Assembly: GCA_029210625.1 (NCBI GenBank)
Contig: JARGFU010000017.1
Location: 1 to 64,000, forward strand
Length of the DNA: 64,000 nt
Direction: 5' to 3'
From: Deltaproteobacteria bacterium
GTDB taxonomy: Bacteria; Myxococcota; Myxococcia; SLRQ01
Of this stretch, positions 39,568 to 49,142 are shown piece after piece. Position 1 is the first letter of the stretch, and the number at the start of each line of letters is the position of its first letter. The notes under the pieces are model-generated. The model saw nothing but the letters and a program-made list of their open reading frames with translations. It ran no database searches and was not told the origin of the DNA. Made by a program: the position numbers and the translations under genes.

Positions 39568-40437
39568 TCAGGCCCGCGCCACCAGGAGCCGATCGTGTCC
39601 CGCCAGGTCCCGCCGGACCTCGGCTGCGCTCCAGCCGAGCGCGAGGGCCTCGGCGCGCAGGGTCGGGCCCTGCTCCTCGCCGTGCTCGAGGAGGAGGTGC
39701 CCTCCGGGGAGGAGGAAGGCTCTGCCCTCCCGCAGGATCCGCCGGGAGAGGGCGAGGCCCTCCTCCGGGGCCAGCAGGGCCATCCGCGGCTCGTGCCGCA
39801 CCTCCGGGGGCAGGCCCTCCCAGCTCGCCGGAGCGATGTAGGGCGGGTTCGCGGTCAGGGCCGCGAAGCGCTCGCCCTCGGCGAGGGCCTCGAAGAGGTC
39901 GCCCTCCCGCTGCTCGTAGCGCTCGCTCACGCCGAGCTGCTCGGCGTTCTCGCGGGCCAGGGCCGCGGCGTCCGGCGAGAGCTCCACGGCCACCACCGAG
40001 AGGGTGGGGCGCTCGGCGGCGAGGGTGACGCCGATGCACCCGCTGCCGCTGCAGAGATCGAGCACCGGGTCCTGCCCACCACCGGGGATCAGGGCGAGGG
40101 CGGCGTCGACCAGCAGCTCGGTCTCGGGGCGGGGCACCAGCACCCGGCTGTCGATCCGGAAGCTCCGGCCGTAGAACTCGCGCCGCCCCAGGAGGTAGGC
40201 CACCGGCTCGCCGGCGGCCCGGCGCTCGACCAGGCGGCGGAAGGCGGCCCGCTCGTCCTCGTCCACCGGGCGGTCGTGATCGAGGTAGAGCTGGAGGCGC
40301 TCGCAGGAGAGCACCTCGGCCAGGAGCAGCTCGGCGTCGAGGCGCGGGCTGCTCGCCCCCTTCTTCTCGAAGAAGGGCGTCGTCCAGCCCAGCAGCTCCT
40401 TCACCGTCCAGCTGCCCGCGGGGGAGCCGGCGGTCAC
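39568..40437 (-). CDS. prmC: peptide chain release factor N5-glutamine methyltransferase PrmC
   Basis: A 289-residue methyltransferase that methylates the GGQ glutamine of release factors. The helical N-terminal domain (to about 85) is followed by the SAM-binding [17 protein letters not shown] and the substrate motif TANPPYIAP (NPPY). GTG 40437 overlaps the prfA stop by 4 bp (GTGA), so it is coupled to its own substrate's gene. Length matches the family. Confidence 0.95.
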   Translation of the reverse strand: MTAGSPAGSWTVKELLGWTTPFFEKKGASSPRLDAELLLAEVLSCERLQLYLDHDRPVDEDERAAFRRLVERRAAGEPVAYLLGRREFYGRSFRIDSRVLVPRPETELLVDAALALIPGGGQDPVLDLCSGSGCIGVTLAAERPTLSVVAVELSPDAAALARENAEQLGVSERYEQREGDLFEALAEGERFAALTANPPYIAPASWEGLPPEVRHEPRMALLAPEEGLALSRRILREGRAFLLPGGHLLLEHGEEQGPTLRAEALALGWSAAEVRRDLAGHDRLLVARA

Positions 40438-41504
40438 GGACGGGAGGCCTTGAGCGCCTCGGCCTGGAAGTGCGTGCGGCAGGCGACGATGACGTCGTCG
40501 AGATCTCCGTCGAGCACGCCGTCGAGGTTGTGCCGGGTCAGGCCGATGCGATGATCGGTGAGGCGATCCTGGGGGAAGTTGTAGGTGCGGATCTTGTCGG
40601 AGCGATCGCCGGTGCCCACCATGCTCCGGCGCATCTCGGCGCGCTCGTCGTGGGCCTTCTGCTGCTCGGCCTCGAGGATGCGCGAGCGCAGCACCATCAG
40701 CGCCTTCGCCTTGTTCTTGTGCTGGCTCTTCTCGTCCTGCATCGCCACCGTGATGCCGGTGGGGAGGTGGGTGATGCGCACCGCCGAGTCGGTGGTGTTC
40801 ACGCTCTGCCCGCCTGGCCCGCTGGAGCGGTAGACGTCGATGCGCAGGTCGCTCGGATCGATCTTCAGATCGACCTCCTCGGCCTCGGGCAGGACGGCCA
40901 CCGAGGCCGCCGAGGTGTGGATCCGCCCCTGGCTCTCGGTCTCGGGCACCCGCTGCACCCGGTGGACCCCGCTCTCGAACTTCAGGTGGGAGTAGACCGC
41001 CTCTCCGGCCAGCCGGATCATCGCCTCCCGCACGCCGCCGCGATCGCTCTCGGAGACCGAGAGCATCTCGGCCTTCCACCGGTGGCGCTCGGCCAGCCGC
41101 AGGTACATCCGCATCAGGTCGCCCGCGAAGAGGGCCGCCTCCTCGCCGCCGGTGCCGGCCCGGATCTCGAGGATGACGTTCTTCTCGTCGTACGGGTCCT
41201 TGGGCAGGAGGAGGACCTCGAGCGCCTTCTCCAGGTTCTCCTTGCTGGCGCGCAGCTCGGAGAGCTCCTCTCGCGCCATCTCCAGCATCTCCGGGTCGCT
41301 CTCGGCCTCGAGGAGCTCCTCGGCGTCCTTGATCTGCTGGAGGACCGCGCGGGCCTCGCGCAGCTTGAGGACCAGCGGCTCGATCCCGGCGCGCTCCTTG
41401 GCGACGGCCTGGAACTCACCTGGCCTCGCAGCGAGCTCGGGCTGCGACATCTTTTCGGTCAGCTCGTCGAAGCGACGCTCGACGTTTTCGAGTTTGTCCC
41501 ACAT
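40434..41504 (-). CDS. prfA: peptide chain release factor 1
   Basis: A 356-residue RF1 that terminates translation at UAA and UAG. The GGQ motif lies in [20 protein letters not shown], and the preceding region has [33 protein letters not shown] begins the central domain. ATG 41504 ([12 protein letters not shown]) is the family-like start; upstream in-frame sequence was excluded. Divergent from cdd over a 59-bp, locally AT-richer spacer. Confidence 0.96.
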   Translation of the reverse strand: MWDKLENVERRFDELTEKMSQPELAARPGEFQAVAKERAGIEPLVLKLREARAVLQQIKDAEELLEAESDPEMLEMAREELSELRASKENLEKALEVLLLPKDPYDEKNVILEIRAGTGGEEAALFAGDLMRMYLRLAERHRWKAEMLSVSESDRGGVREAMIRLAGEAVYSHLKFESGVHRVQRVPETESQGRIHTSAASVAVLPEAEEVDLKIDPSDLRIDVYRSSGPGGQSVNTTDSAVRITHLPTGITVAMQDEKSQHKNKAKALMVLRSRILEAEQQKAHDERAEMRRSMVGTGDRSDKIRTYNFPQDRLTDHRIGLTRHNLDGVLDGDLDDVIVACRTHFQAEALKASRP

Positions 41505-41563
41505 GGCCGCACCGTTAATAGCACGAAGAAAAATAATGGCTCGCGGATCCGGCCCCGCGTACC

Positions 41564-42010
41564 ATGACCTCCGTGGCAAGCGCCAAGCGAAAGCAGGGCA
41601 CCCCGGACCTCCGGGCCCTGGAAGACACCCTGGTCGAGGCCGCCCTCGAGGCCCGGAAGAAGGCCTATGCGCCCTACTCCGGCTTCCTGGTGGGGGCCGC
41701 CCTCCTGACCGAGAGCGGGGAGATCGTCGGGGGCTGCAACGTCGAGAACGCCTCCTACGGCCTCTCGATCTGCGCCGAGCGGACGGCGGTGGCCCGGGCG
41801 GTGGCCCAGGGGCACCAGCACTTCACCATGGTGGCGGTCGCCACCCAGAGCTCCCCCCCCTCGCCCCCCTGCGGCGTCTGCCTGCAGACCCTGGCAGAGT
41901 TCGAGACCGACCTGCGGGTCGTGCTGGTGAACCCCCAGGGTGAGCGCGCCCGCCTCCAGCTCACGACCCTCCTCCCGGTCCGCTTCCAGAAGAAGAGCCT
42001 GGAAGACTAG
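41564..42010 (+). CDS. cdd: cytidine deaminase
   Basis: A 148-residue zinc enzyme converting cytidine to uridine for pyrimidine salvage. [19 protein letters not shown] has the catalytic Glu and the first zinc Cys; [13 protein letters not shown] has the other two. Length fits the homotetrameric class. ATG 41564 or the GTG three codons later (41573) could start it. 60 bp upstream of the amidohydrolase gene, another deaminase-type enzyme, and probably in the same unit. Confidence 0.94.
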   Translation: MTSVASAKRKQGTPDLRALEDTLVEAALEARKKAYAPYSGFLVGAALLTESGEIVGGCNVENASYGLSICAERTAVARAVAQGHQHFTMVAVATQSSPPSPPCGVCLQTLAEFETDLRVVLVNPQGERARLQLTTLLPVRFQKKSLED

Positions 42011-42070
42011 GCGGGGGCTCCCCCGATCCGGTAGCCCTCACCCCCGGATTGGGGCTACAAGGCTGCATCC

Positions 42071-43402
42071 ATGGACTTGCTCTTCTCCGGCGGCACCATC
42101 GTCACGATGGACCCCGAGCGGCGGGTGCTCGAGGGGGACCTCCTGGTCCGGGACGGCCGCATCGTCGCGCTGGGGGAGATCCCCGGCGAGGTGCTGGCCG
42201 CCGGGCACGGGCAGCGGCCCGTGGACTGCCGGGGCAAGATCCTCATCCCGGGCCTGATCCAGAGCCACGTGCACCTCTGCCAGACCCTCTTCCGGGGACA
42301 GGCCGAGGAGCTGGAGCTCCTGGACTGGCTGCGCGAGCGGATCTGGCCCTTCGAGGCGGCGCACGACCCCGAGAGCCTGCGGGTGAGCGCCGAGCTGGGC
42401 ATCGCCGAGCTCATCGCCGGGGGGACCACGGCCTGCCTGGACATGGGCACCGTCCGCCACACCGACGCCATCTTCGAGGCGGCCGAGGAGACCGGCTTCC
42501 GACTCACCGGCGGGAAGGCCATGATGGACGTGCGGCGGGGGCTGCCGGCGGGCCTCCGGGAGAAGACCTCCGACTCCCTGAAGGAGAGCGACCGCCTGCG
42601 AGAGCGCTGGGAGGGCGAGGCCGGGGGCCGGCTGCGCTACGCCTACGCGCCCCGCTTCGTCCTCTCCTGCACCGAGGAGCTGCTGCAGGGGGTGGCCGAG
42701 CGCTGCGCCGACGGGGCCCGGGTGCACACCCACGCCTCGGAGAGCCAGGAGGAGCTGGCGGCGGTGCGCGAGCGCAGCGGCCTGGACAACGTCGCCTACC
42801 TCGACCGCCTCGGCCTCACCGGTGAGCGGGTGGCCCTGGCTCACTGCGTCTGGCTCACCGCCCGCGAGCAGCGGATCCTCGCCGAGACGGGGACCCACCT
42901 CCTCCACTGCCCCTCCAGCAACCTGAAGCTGGGCTCGGGGCTGGCGAAGATCCCCGAGCTGGAGGCCCTCGGCGTGCACGTCGCCCTCGGCCCCGACGGG
43001 GCGCCCTGCAACAACAACCTCGATCAGTGGGTGGAGATGCGGCTGATGGCGCTCATCCACCTGCCGCGGGTGGGGCCGGCCGGCTTCCCGGCCCGCAAGG
43101 TCTTCGAGGCCGCCACCCTCGGGGGGGCGCGCGCGCTCGGCCTGGAGCAGGAGGTGGGCTCCCTGGAGGTGGGCAAGCGGGGCGACCTGGCGGTGCTCGA
43201 CCTCCAGCGCCCCGCGACCCTGCCCGGCGGGCAGGATATCTACAGTCGGCTCGTCTTCTCGGCGGGCCGGGATTGTGTCGAGACGGTGGCCATCGACGGC
43301 CAGATCGTGTTCGATCACGGGGTCTTCCTCACCCTCGACCGAGATCGGGTGCTGCGGGAGGCCGACGCCCACGCGAGAGCGATCGTCGGCCGGATCGGCT
43401 AG
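42071..43402 (+). CDS. amidohydrolase, MtaD/5'-deoxyadenosine deaminase-like
   Basis: A 443-residue enzyme of the ATZ/TRZ-type amidohydrolase superfamily. Metal ligands: HVH in LIPGLIQSHVHLCQTLF, His in ERVALAHCVWLT, and Asp in VALGPDGAPCNNNLD. THLLHCPSSNLKLGSG is the conserved loop of deaminases such as S-adenosylhomocysteine or 5'-methylthioadenosine deaminase. The neighbouring cytidine deaminase supports nucleoside salvage. Exact substrate not determinable. Confidence 0.88.
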   Translation: MDLLFSGGTIVTMDPERRVLEGDLLVRDGRIVALGEIPGEVLAAGHGQRPVDCRGKILIPGLIQSHVHLCQTLFRGQAEELELLDWLRERIWPFEAAHDPESLRVSAELGIAELIAGGTTACLDMGTVRHTDAIFEAAEETGFRLTGGKAMMDVRRGLPAGLREKTSDSLKESDRLRERWEGEAGGRLRYAYAPRFVLSCTEELLQGVAERCADGARVHTHASESQEELAAVRERSGLDNVAYLDRLGLTGERVALAHCVWLTAREQRILAETGTHLLHCPSSNLKLGSGLAKIPELEALGVHVALGPDGAPCNNNLDQWVEMRLMALIHLPRVGPAGFPARKVFEAATLGGARALGLEQEVGSLEVGKRGDLAVLDLQRPATLPGGQDIYSRLVFSAGRDCVETVAIDGQIVFDHGVFLTLDRDRVLREADAHARAIVGRIG

Positions 43403-43419
43403 CGCCAGAAGGTACCGCC

Positions 43420-43857
43420 ATGAAGAAGCTGAAGCTCGTCACCCTCCTCGTCGCCGTGGCGACCCTCGGCGCGATCGCCGGGAGCGCGGCCACCGCCGTC
43501 GCCGCCAAGACCAGCACCCGCTACCTGGTCTTCTTCGAGCCGGGGTCCTCCTGGAACTACGGCACCGGCATCCGCCTGCAGACCGGCTTCGCCAAGCACG
43601 TCGTCTACTTCAAGAAGGCCTTCAAGGCGAAGCAGGTGACCCACGTCGGCTCGGTGAAGGGCAAGAACCTCGTGCTGGCGCTCGGCCCGAAGGGCGCGAC
43701 CAAGGCCGACATGAAGGCCCTGGCCCAGGGCGATCCGATGGTGAAGGCCGGGGTGCTGAAGTTCGAGGTCCGGGACTGGACCCTCGACTTCGAGGGCGAC
43801 GACGAGGGGGGCTTCTCCGAGGACGAGCTCTCCGACGCCGATATAGAGGCGTACTAG
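43420..43857 (+). CDS. exported YciI-like protein
   Basis: A 145-residue protein with a Sec signal (LLVAVATLGAIAGSAATAVAA) followed by a YciI-related fold: TRYLVFFEPGSSWNYGTGIR, then THVGSVKGKNLVLALGP, and GDPMVKAGVLKFEVRDWTLD. YciI domains are usually cytoplasmic single-domain proteins. The C-terminal tail is strongly acidic (DDEGGFSEDELSDAD). Exported placement is unusual. ATG 43420 follows the amidohydrolase stop by 17 bp. Confidence 0.75.
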   Translation: MKKLKLVTLLVAVATLGAIAGSAATAVAAKTSTRYLVFFEPGSSWNYGTGIRLQTGFAKHVVYFKKAFKAKQVTHVGSVKGKNLVLALGPKGATKADMKALAQGDPMVKAGVLKFEVRDWTLDFEGDDEGGFSEDELSDADIEAY

Positions 43858-44007
43858 CGGGGGAGAGCTCCGCTCCCCCCCGCGGGCCCCCCCAGGGCGA
43901 GCCAGCGTGTACTCGGGACCGCTGCGCTGCGGCGGCTTCGCGCCGCCTTCGCGCGCTTCTGCCCGGGGTCGTCGGATCTCATTCGCGGGGGAGAGCTCCG
44001 CTCCCCC
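43857..44007. repeat. two identical 23-bp hairpin repeats between convergent genes
   Basis: The sequence GCGGGGGAGAGCTCCGCTCCCCC occurs at 43857-43879 and again, identical, at 43985-44007. Each can fold with GGGGGAG pairing to CTCCCCC. Between them lies another hairpin, GGCGGC-TTCGC-GCCGCC (about 43931-43947). The block separates the ends of the YciI-like and ppk1 genes and probably terminates both. Confidence 0.75.
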
Positions 44008-44016
44008 TCCTGGCGG

Positions 44017-46083
44017 CTAGCCGCCGCTCTTGAGCCAGAGGCGCAGGGACTCCTGGGCGCGGATCCGGCGGCCGGAGACCTCGCTGCGCAGCTCGTTCTT
44101 CAGCCGCTTGCCGTGGAGGAGGCGCGCCTTCTGGGTGTCCCGCCGGTGGAAGTCCAGGAAGGCCAGCAGCTCCTTCTTGATCTCCTCGTCGTAGATCGGG
44201 CAGCCCACTTCGAGCCGGCGGTCGAGGTTGCGCGGCATCCAGTCGGCGCTGGTCAGGTAGACCTTCTCGTCGCCGCCGTTGAAGAAGACCAGGATCCGGC
44301 TGTGCTCGAGGAAGCGATCGATGATGCCGGTGGCCTCCATCCGGGCCTTGCGCTTCTTGCCGGCGATGACCGGTGAGAACATCCCGCGGACCATCAGCTC
44401 GACCTCCACCCCGGCCTCGGCCGCCTCGTAGAGGCGGTGGGTCAGCTCGGGATCGGTGATGTTGTTGAGCTTCACGGTGATCCGGGCGCGCAGGCCGGCC
44501 TTCGCGTTCTCGATCTCCTGGCAGATGAGGCGATCGAACTTCCGCCGGGCGTTGAAGGGTGAGACGAGCAGGTGGCGGTAGCCCGAGACCTCGTAGGTGC
44601 CGGTGAGGAACTCGAAGACCCTCGCCACCTCCCGGGTGATCTTGCGGTTGGTGGTGAGCAGGACGTGGTCGCTGTAGAGGCGAGCGGTGGTCTCGTTGAA
44701 GTTTCCGGTGCCGATGCAGGCGTGGAGGTCGTCGCCCTTGCTGCTGCGCCGGGTGACGAGGATCAGCTTGGAGTGGACCTTCAGGCCCTGCACCCCCTGG
44801 ATCACCCGGACGCCCTCGCGCTGCAGCTCCTCGGACCAGTGGATGTTGGCCTGCTCGTCGAAGCGAGCCTGCAGCTCGATGACCGCCGTGACCTCCTTGC
44901 CGTTCTTCGCCGCGTTGATGAGGGCCTTGATGACGGAAGACTGCGAGGCCAGGCGATAGAGGGTGATCTGGATCGACCGCACCTTCGGGTCGATCGAGGC
45001 CTCCCTCAGCAGGTCGATGACGTGGGTGAAGGACTGGTAGGGGAAGTGCAGCAGGACGTCGCCCCGCTGCATGCGGGCGAGGATGCTGCTGGCGCCCTCG
45101 AGGGCGGGGTGGGGCGCCGGCACGTGCCGGCGGTAGCGCAGGTTGGCCTTGCCCACGGCCGGGAAGCGGATGAGGTCCTTGAGGTTGTGGTAGCGGCCTC
45201 CGGGCAGGAAGTCGCTGTCGCTCCCCTTGAGCCCCAGCTTGCGGGTGAGCAGGCGCCGCGTGTCGTCGGGCATCGAGCGGTCGTAGACGAAGCGCACCGG
45301 GTCGCCCGCCTTCCGCTTCTCCAGGCTCTTGGCGACCTTGTCGACGTAGCTCTCGAAGACGTCGTCGTCGATGTCCAGCTCGGCGTCCCGGGTGAGCTTG
45401 ATCGTGTAGGCCTCGGCTTCATCCACGCCGAGGGTGGCGAAGAGCACCACCAGGCGGTGCCGGATGATGTCGTCCAGCCAGATCAGGGTCGCGCCGCTCT
45501 TCGAGGGGAGCTGCACGAAGCGGGGGAGCAGGTCGGTGGGCAGCCGGATGAGGGCGTGGAGCGGCCGCTTGCCCGGGCGGCAGCGGTGGAGGCGGCAGGC
45601 GAAGTAGATGTCGTAGTCGTTTAGGTCCGGGACGTCGGCGACCTGGTCGAGCATCACCGGCATCAGGGTGGGCCGGACCTCCTCCTCGAAGTAGGTGCGG
45701 ACGAAGTCGGTCTGCGCCTCGTCGAGGGTGTTCTCGTCGACGAAGTGGATGCCCTCGGCGGCCAGGGCCTCGAGGGTGGCGGTGTGGGCGGCGTCCCGCC
45801 GCCGCTGCTGCTCGAGGACGATCCGGTTGATCTGCCTGAGGACCGTGGCCGGATCGTGAGGCACGTACTTGCGGGCCTGCTTGCCGAGCTTGGCCAGCCT
45901 CTTGAGGGTGGCGACCCGCACCCGGAAGAACTCGTCGAGGTTGGAGGAGAAGATGCCGAGGAAGCGGATCCGCTCCTCGAGAGGGACGAGGGGGTTCTCG
46001 GCCTCCTGTAGCAGGCGCTCGTTGAAGGAGAGCCAGCTGATCTCCTTGTTGCGAATCTCGTTCGAGTCCAACCCCAGGAGCAT
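44017..46083 (-). CDS. ppk1: polyphosphate kinase 1
   Basis: A 688-residue PPK1 that polymerises ATP gamma-phosphate into inorganic polyphosphate. Characteristic segments: SWLSFNERLLQEAENP and FFRVRVATLKRLAK in the N-domain, VRSIQITLYRLASQSSVIKA, then GLKVHSKLILVTRR with the autophosphorylated catalytic His, and a second HxK-like region (LEHSRILVFFNGGDEKVYLT). ATG 46083 begins MLLGLDSNEIRNKEISW. Divergent from the CHAD gene by 50 bp. Confidence 0.95.
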   Translation of the reverse strand: MLLGLDSNEIRNKEISWLSFNERLLQEAENPLVPLEERIRFLGIFSSNLDEFFRVRVATLKRLAKLGKQARKYVPHDPATVLRQINRIVLEQQRRRDAAHTATLEALAAEGIHFVDENTLDEAQTDFVRTYFEEEVRPTLMPVMLDQVADVPDLNDYDIYFACRLHRCRPGKRPLHALIRLPTDLLPRFVQLPSKSGATLIWLDDIIRHRLVVLFATLGVDEAEAYTIKLTRDAELDIDDDVFESYVDKVAKSLEKRKAGDPVRFVYDRSMPDDTRRLLTRKLGLKGSDSDFLPGGRYHNLKDLIRFPAVGKANLRYRRHVPAPHPALEGASSILARMQRGDVLLHFPYQSFTHVIDLLREASIDPKVRSIQITLYRLASQSSVIKALINAAKNGKEVTAVIELQARFDEQANIHWSEELQREGVRVIQGVQGLKVHSKLILVTRRSSKGDDLHACIGTGNFNETTARLYSDHVLLTTNRKITREVARVFEFLTGTYEVSGYRHLLVSPFNARRKFDRLICQEIENAKAGLRARITVKLNNITDPELTHRLYEAAEAGVEVELMVRGMFSPVIAGKKRKARMEATGIIDRFLEHSRILVFFNGGDEKVYLTSADWMPRNLDRRLEVGCPIYDEEIKKELLAFLDFHRRDTQKARLLHGKRLKNELRSEVSGRRIRAQESLRLWLKSGG

Positions 46084-46133
46084 AGGCACAGATCTGGAGC
46101 GGGGGGTAACATTCGGTACGGGTTGGCGATGCC

Positions 46134-47075
46134 ATGAGCGAGGTCGCGGAAAAGGCCCCCGGCGTGGGGGCGCTCGAGCTGGTGCCCGGCCGCCCGCTCC
46201 TCCCCGAGCTGCGGCGGGTGGCCCGGGAGCAGGTGGAGGCGAACCTGGACGAGCTCGCGGCGCGCGACCTGCCCGCCGACGAGCTGGTCCACGAGGTCCG
46301 CAAGCGCTGCAAGAAGGTCCGGGCCCTCCTGCGGCTGCTGCGCCCCGCGCTCGGCGAGGCGGTCTACCGCCGCGAGAACGCCGCCTTCCGCGACGCCTCA
46401 CGCCTGCTCGCCGAGTGGCGGGACGACGACGCCCTCCTGGAGGCCTGCGAGGCCCTCGAGGGCACGCTCGGCACGCCGGGCCTGCGCCGGAGTCATTCGG
46501 CCCTCGTGGGCCGGCTGCGCGCCCGGCGGGAGGCCCTGCGCGCCGACCCCGGGCACCTCGAGGAGCGGCTCGGCGCCTTCGCCCACGCGATGGACGAGGC
46601 CCGGCAGCGGATGGCCGGCTGGGAGCTGCGGGGCTCGGGCCGCAAGACCCTGCGCCGCGGTCTGCGCCGGACCTACGCCCGGGGGCGGCGGGAGCTCGCC
46701 CGCTGCGAGGAGGCGCCCGGCGAGGAGGCCTTCCACGGCTGGCGCAAGCGGGTGAAGTACCACGGCTACCACCTGCGCCTGCTCCAGGGCGCCTGGCCCG
46801 CGGGGCTGGCCGCCCGCCTCGAGCGGGTGAAGGCCCTCGGGCAGTGCCTGGGGGACCACCACGACCTCACCGTGCTGGGGCAGCGCGTGAGGCAGGAGGG
46901 TGGGCGCCTGGGCCTCGAGCCCCGGGCGCGCGGCGCCTACCTGCGCTTCCTGAAGGCCCGGCAGCGGGCCCTGGAGACCCGAGCCCTGGAGGAGGGCGCC
47001 TTCTTCTTCGTCGATCCCCCGGCGGCCGAGGCCCGGCGCCTCCTGGCCTACTGGGAGCTCGCGGGCCGGCGCTGA
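46134..47075 (+). CDS. CHAD-domain protein (polyphosphate-binding)
   Basis: A 313-residue helical protein of the CHAD family. Conserved His and basic residues occur in LVHEVRKRCKKVRALLRLLR and again in the duplicated half at HGWRKRVKYHGYHLRLLQG, with LGDHHDLTVL. CHAD domains bind polyphosphate through this basic cavity and can localise to granules. Position between ppk1, sixA and the PPK2 gene supports that role. No catalytic CYTH domain is fused. Confidence 0.93.
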   Translation: MSEVAEKAPGVGALELVPGRPLLPELRRVAREQVEANLDELAARDLPADELVHEVRKRCKKVRALLRLLRPALGEAVYRRENAAFRDASRLLAEWRDDDALLEACEALEGTLGTPGLRRSHSALVGRLRARREALRADPGHLEERLGAFAHAMDEARQRMAGWELRGSGRKTLRRGLRRTYARGRRELARCEEAPGEEAFHGWRKRVKYHGYHLRLLQGAWPAGLAARLERVKALGQCLGDHHDLTVLGQRVRQEGGRLGLEPRARGAYLRFLKARQRALETRALEEGAFFFVDPPAAEARRLLAYWELAGRR

Positions 47076-47079
47076 ACCC

Positions 47080-47589
47080 TCAGGCGTTCGCCGCCAGGTG
47101 ACGCAGCACCCGGGGAGGATGGAGGGCGAGGAGGTGGCCGGGGCCCCCCGGGTGCCACTCCACCTGGGCCGCGCCGGCCTTCTTGAGGCGCCAGGCGGGA
47201 TCCGCGCGCCCCAGCAGCCCGGCCAGGAGCAGGTCGAGGTGGGGGGCGTGACCCACCACCGCGATGATCCGGCACTCCAGCTCGGCGATGAGGGTGAGGG
47301 ACTGCGGGATCGAGCCGAAGGGCTCGAGGTGGGCGCTCTCGAGCTGCTCCACCTCGGCCTCGCCGCAGGCCTCGCGCAGGAGGTCGGCCGTCTGGCGGGC
47401 GCGCAGGTAGGGGCTCGAGAGGATCAGCCCCGGGGCGCCGGAGGCCAGCACCAGCCCCCGGGCCGCCTGCCGGGTGCGCTCGAGGCCCCGCTCGGTGAGG
47501 TGGCGCTCGGCGTCCTCGCGAGGGCAGCCCGGCTCTCCCCGCTCGATGGCGATCCCGTGGCGGAAGAGGAGGATGTGCTTGGGATCCAT
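47080..47589 (-). CDS. sixA: SixA-type phosphohistidine phosphatase
   Basis: A 169-residue histidine-phosphatase family protein: the RHG signature in LLFRHGIAIERGEPGC, LTERGLERTRQAARGL, LILSSPYLRARQTADLL, and the second catalytic His in IIAVVGHAPHLDLLLAGLL. SixA removes phosphate from phosphohistidine. The neighbourhood with polyphosphate enzymes recurs in many bacteria. The stop lies 4 bp from the convergent CHAD stop; the PPK2 gene is 14 bp upstream on the same strand. Confidence 0.9.
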   Translation of the reverse strand: MDPKHILLFRHGIAIERGEPGCPREDAERHLTERGLERTRQAARGLVLASGAPGLILSSPYLRARQTADLLREACGEAEVEQLESAHLEPFGSIPQSLTLIAELECRIIAVVGHAPHLDLLLAGLLGRADPAWRLKKAGAAQVEWHPGGPGHLLALHPPRVLRHLAANA

Positions 47590-47603
47590 GGGCTCTCCCC
47601 GGT

Positions 47604-49133
47604 CTACTTTCCGGCCTTCTTCCCCGGGGCCTTCTTGCGGGAGCGGGCGTCCTTCTTGCGCTTGCCGCGGCTCTCGAGGGCCGCCTCCATGCGCTCGATG
47701 ACGGTCTCGAGGACCTGCACCCGCGCGTGGCGCTTGTCGTCTCCGGCCACCAGGGTCCAGGGCGCATCGTGGGTGCTGGTGCGATCGACCATCTCGTTCA
47801 CCGCGGCCTCGTAGGCGCCCCACTTCTCCCGGTTGCGCCAGTCCTCGTCGGTGATCTTGAACTGCTTCCAGGGGGTCGCCTGCCGCTCCTCGAAGCGGCG
47901 CAGCTGCTCCTCCTTGCTGATGTGCAGCCAGAACTTGCACAGCACGATTCCGTGGTCGATGAGGTGGTCCTCGAAGGCGTTGATCTCCCCGAAGGAGCGC
48001 CGCCACTCGGTCTCGGTGGCGAAGCCCTCCACCCGCTCGACGAGCACCCGCCCGTACCAGGAGCGGTCGAAGATCCGCACCATGCCGTCCGCGGGGATCT
48101 CGCGCCAGAAGCGCCAGAGGTAGTGCTGCAGCTTCGCCTCGCCCTCGGGCGCGGCGATCCGGACGACCCGGTAGAGGCGGGCGTCGATGGGGGAGATCAG
48201 GCGGCGGATGGCGCCGCCCTTCCCGCCGGCGTCCCAGCCCTCGAAGGCGCAGACCGTCGCGATGCGCTGCTGGTAGAGCTCCCAGCCCAGGGCCTGCAGC
48301 CGGGTCTGGGCGGCGGCCAGCCGGGAGCGGTAGCCCTTCTTGGTGAGCTTCGCCGAGAGGTCCACGGTGTCGAGGATGGTGTGCCCGGCCTCGGCGGAGG
48401 GATCCCCCGAGGGCCGGGAGGGCTTCTCGGCGGCGTGGTCCAGGGCCCGGCGCGTGGTCTCGAGGATCAGCTCGGCGGCGGTGATGTCCCGGTAGAGGGG
48501 ATCGGTCGACTCGACCACGTGCCAGGGGCAGGCGCCGGTGTCGGTGATGCGGATCGCGCGCTCGGTCGCGGCCATCATCCGCTCGTAGTGCTTCGCGTAC
48601 TTCTTCGCCATCGGCGAGACGGTCCAGTTCTTCTTCTTCGACTCCTTGTGGCGCCTCTTCTGGGCGTCGGCGGAGAGGTGAAGCCAGAGCTTCACCAGGA
48701 TCGCGCCGCCGTCGCTGATGGTGCGCTCGAAGTCGGCGATCTGGTGCAGGCGCCGCTCGAAGCTCGCCTCGTCCAGCTCCTCGAAGCCCCGGCCATTGAT
48801 GGGGTCGGTGTACCAGCCGCCGAAGAGCACGCCGGTGCGCCCCCCCGGGGGGAGCTGCTGCCAGTAGCGCCAGGCCCAGGGGCGGGCCGCCTCCTGGTCC
48901 GTGAGCTGCCAGAAGCTCACGGTGTTGACGGTGCGCGCGTCGAGCCAGCCGGTCAGCTGATTGACCAGCAGGCTCCTCCCCGCGCCCTCGACCCCCGCCA
49001 CGAGGATGATGATCGGCCGGCCCGCCGCGGCAGCATCCTGCTGCGCCTGGACCAGCCCCATCCTCAGCTCCGGCACGCGCTTCTCGAACTGGGCCTTCGA
49101 GAGCTTGTGCCCCACCTCCGCAGCCTCGAACAT
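47604..49133 (-). CDS. pap: two-domain PPK2-family polyphosphate:nucleotide phosphotransferase (PAP type)
   Basis: A 509-residue protein with two tandem PPK2 domains. The second (about 260-480) has intact motifs: Walker A FEGWDAGGKGGAIRRLI, Walker B RIFDRSWYGRVLVERVEGF, and a Lys/Arg-rich lid. The first (about 20-240) has a degenerate Walker A, VAGVEGAGRSLLV, with Arg for Lys, and is probably structural, as described for two-domain PAP enzymes. These transfer phosphate from polyphosphate to AMP. The C-terminal tail is Lys/Arg-rich. The MITE-like element ends 10 bp before its ATG; GGTGG upstream would be the ribosome site. Confidence 0.92.
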   Translation of the reverse strand: MFEAAEVGHKLSKAQFEKRVPELRMGLVQAQQDAAAAGRPIIILVAGVEGAGRSLLVNQLTGWLDARTVNTVSFWQLTDQEAARPWAWRYWQQLPPGGRTGVLFGGWYTDPINGRGFEELDEASFERRLHQIADFERTISDGGAILVKLWLHLSADAQKRRHKESKKKNWTVSPMAKKYAKHYERMMAATERAIRITDTGACPWHVVESTDPLYRDITAAELILETTRRALDHAAEKPSRPSGDPSAEAGHTILDTVDLSAKLTKKGYRSRLAAAQTRLQALGWELYQQRIATVCAFEGWDAGGKGGAIRRLISPIDARLYRVVRIAAPEGEAKLQHYLWRFWREIPADGMVRIFDRSWYGRVLVERVEGFATETEWRRSFGEINAFEDHLIDHGIVLCKFWLHISKEEQLRRFEERQATPWKQFKITDEDWRNREKWGAYEAAVNEMVDRTSTHDAPWTLVAGDDKRHARVQVLETVIERMEAALESRGKRKKDARSRKKAPGKKAGK

Positions 49134-49142
49134 TCCACCACC

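Noticed and set aside
47604-49133. PPK2 N-terminal domain as a second active kinase
   Set aside because: Its Walker A has Arg for the essential Lys, so it is described as degenerate.
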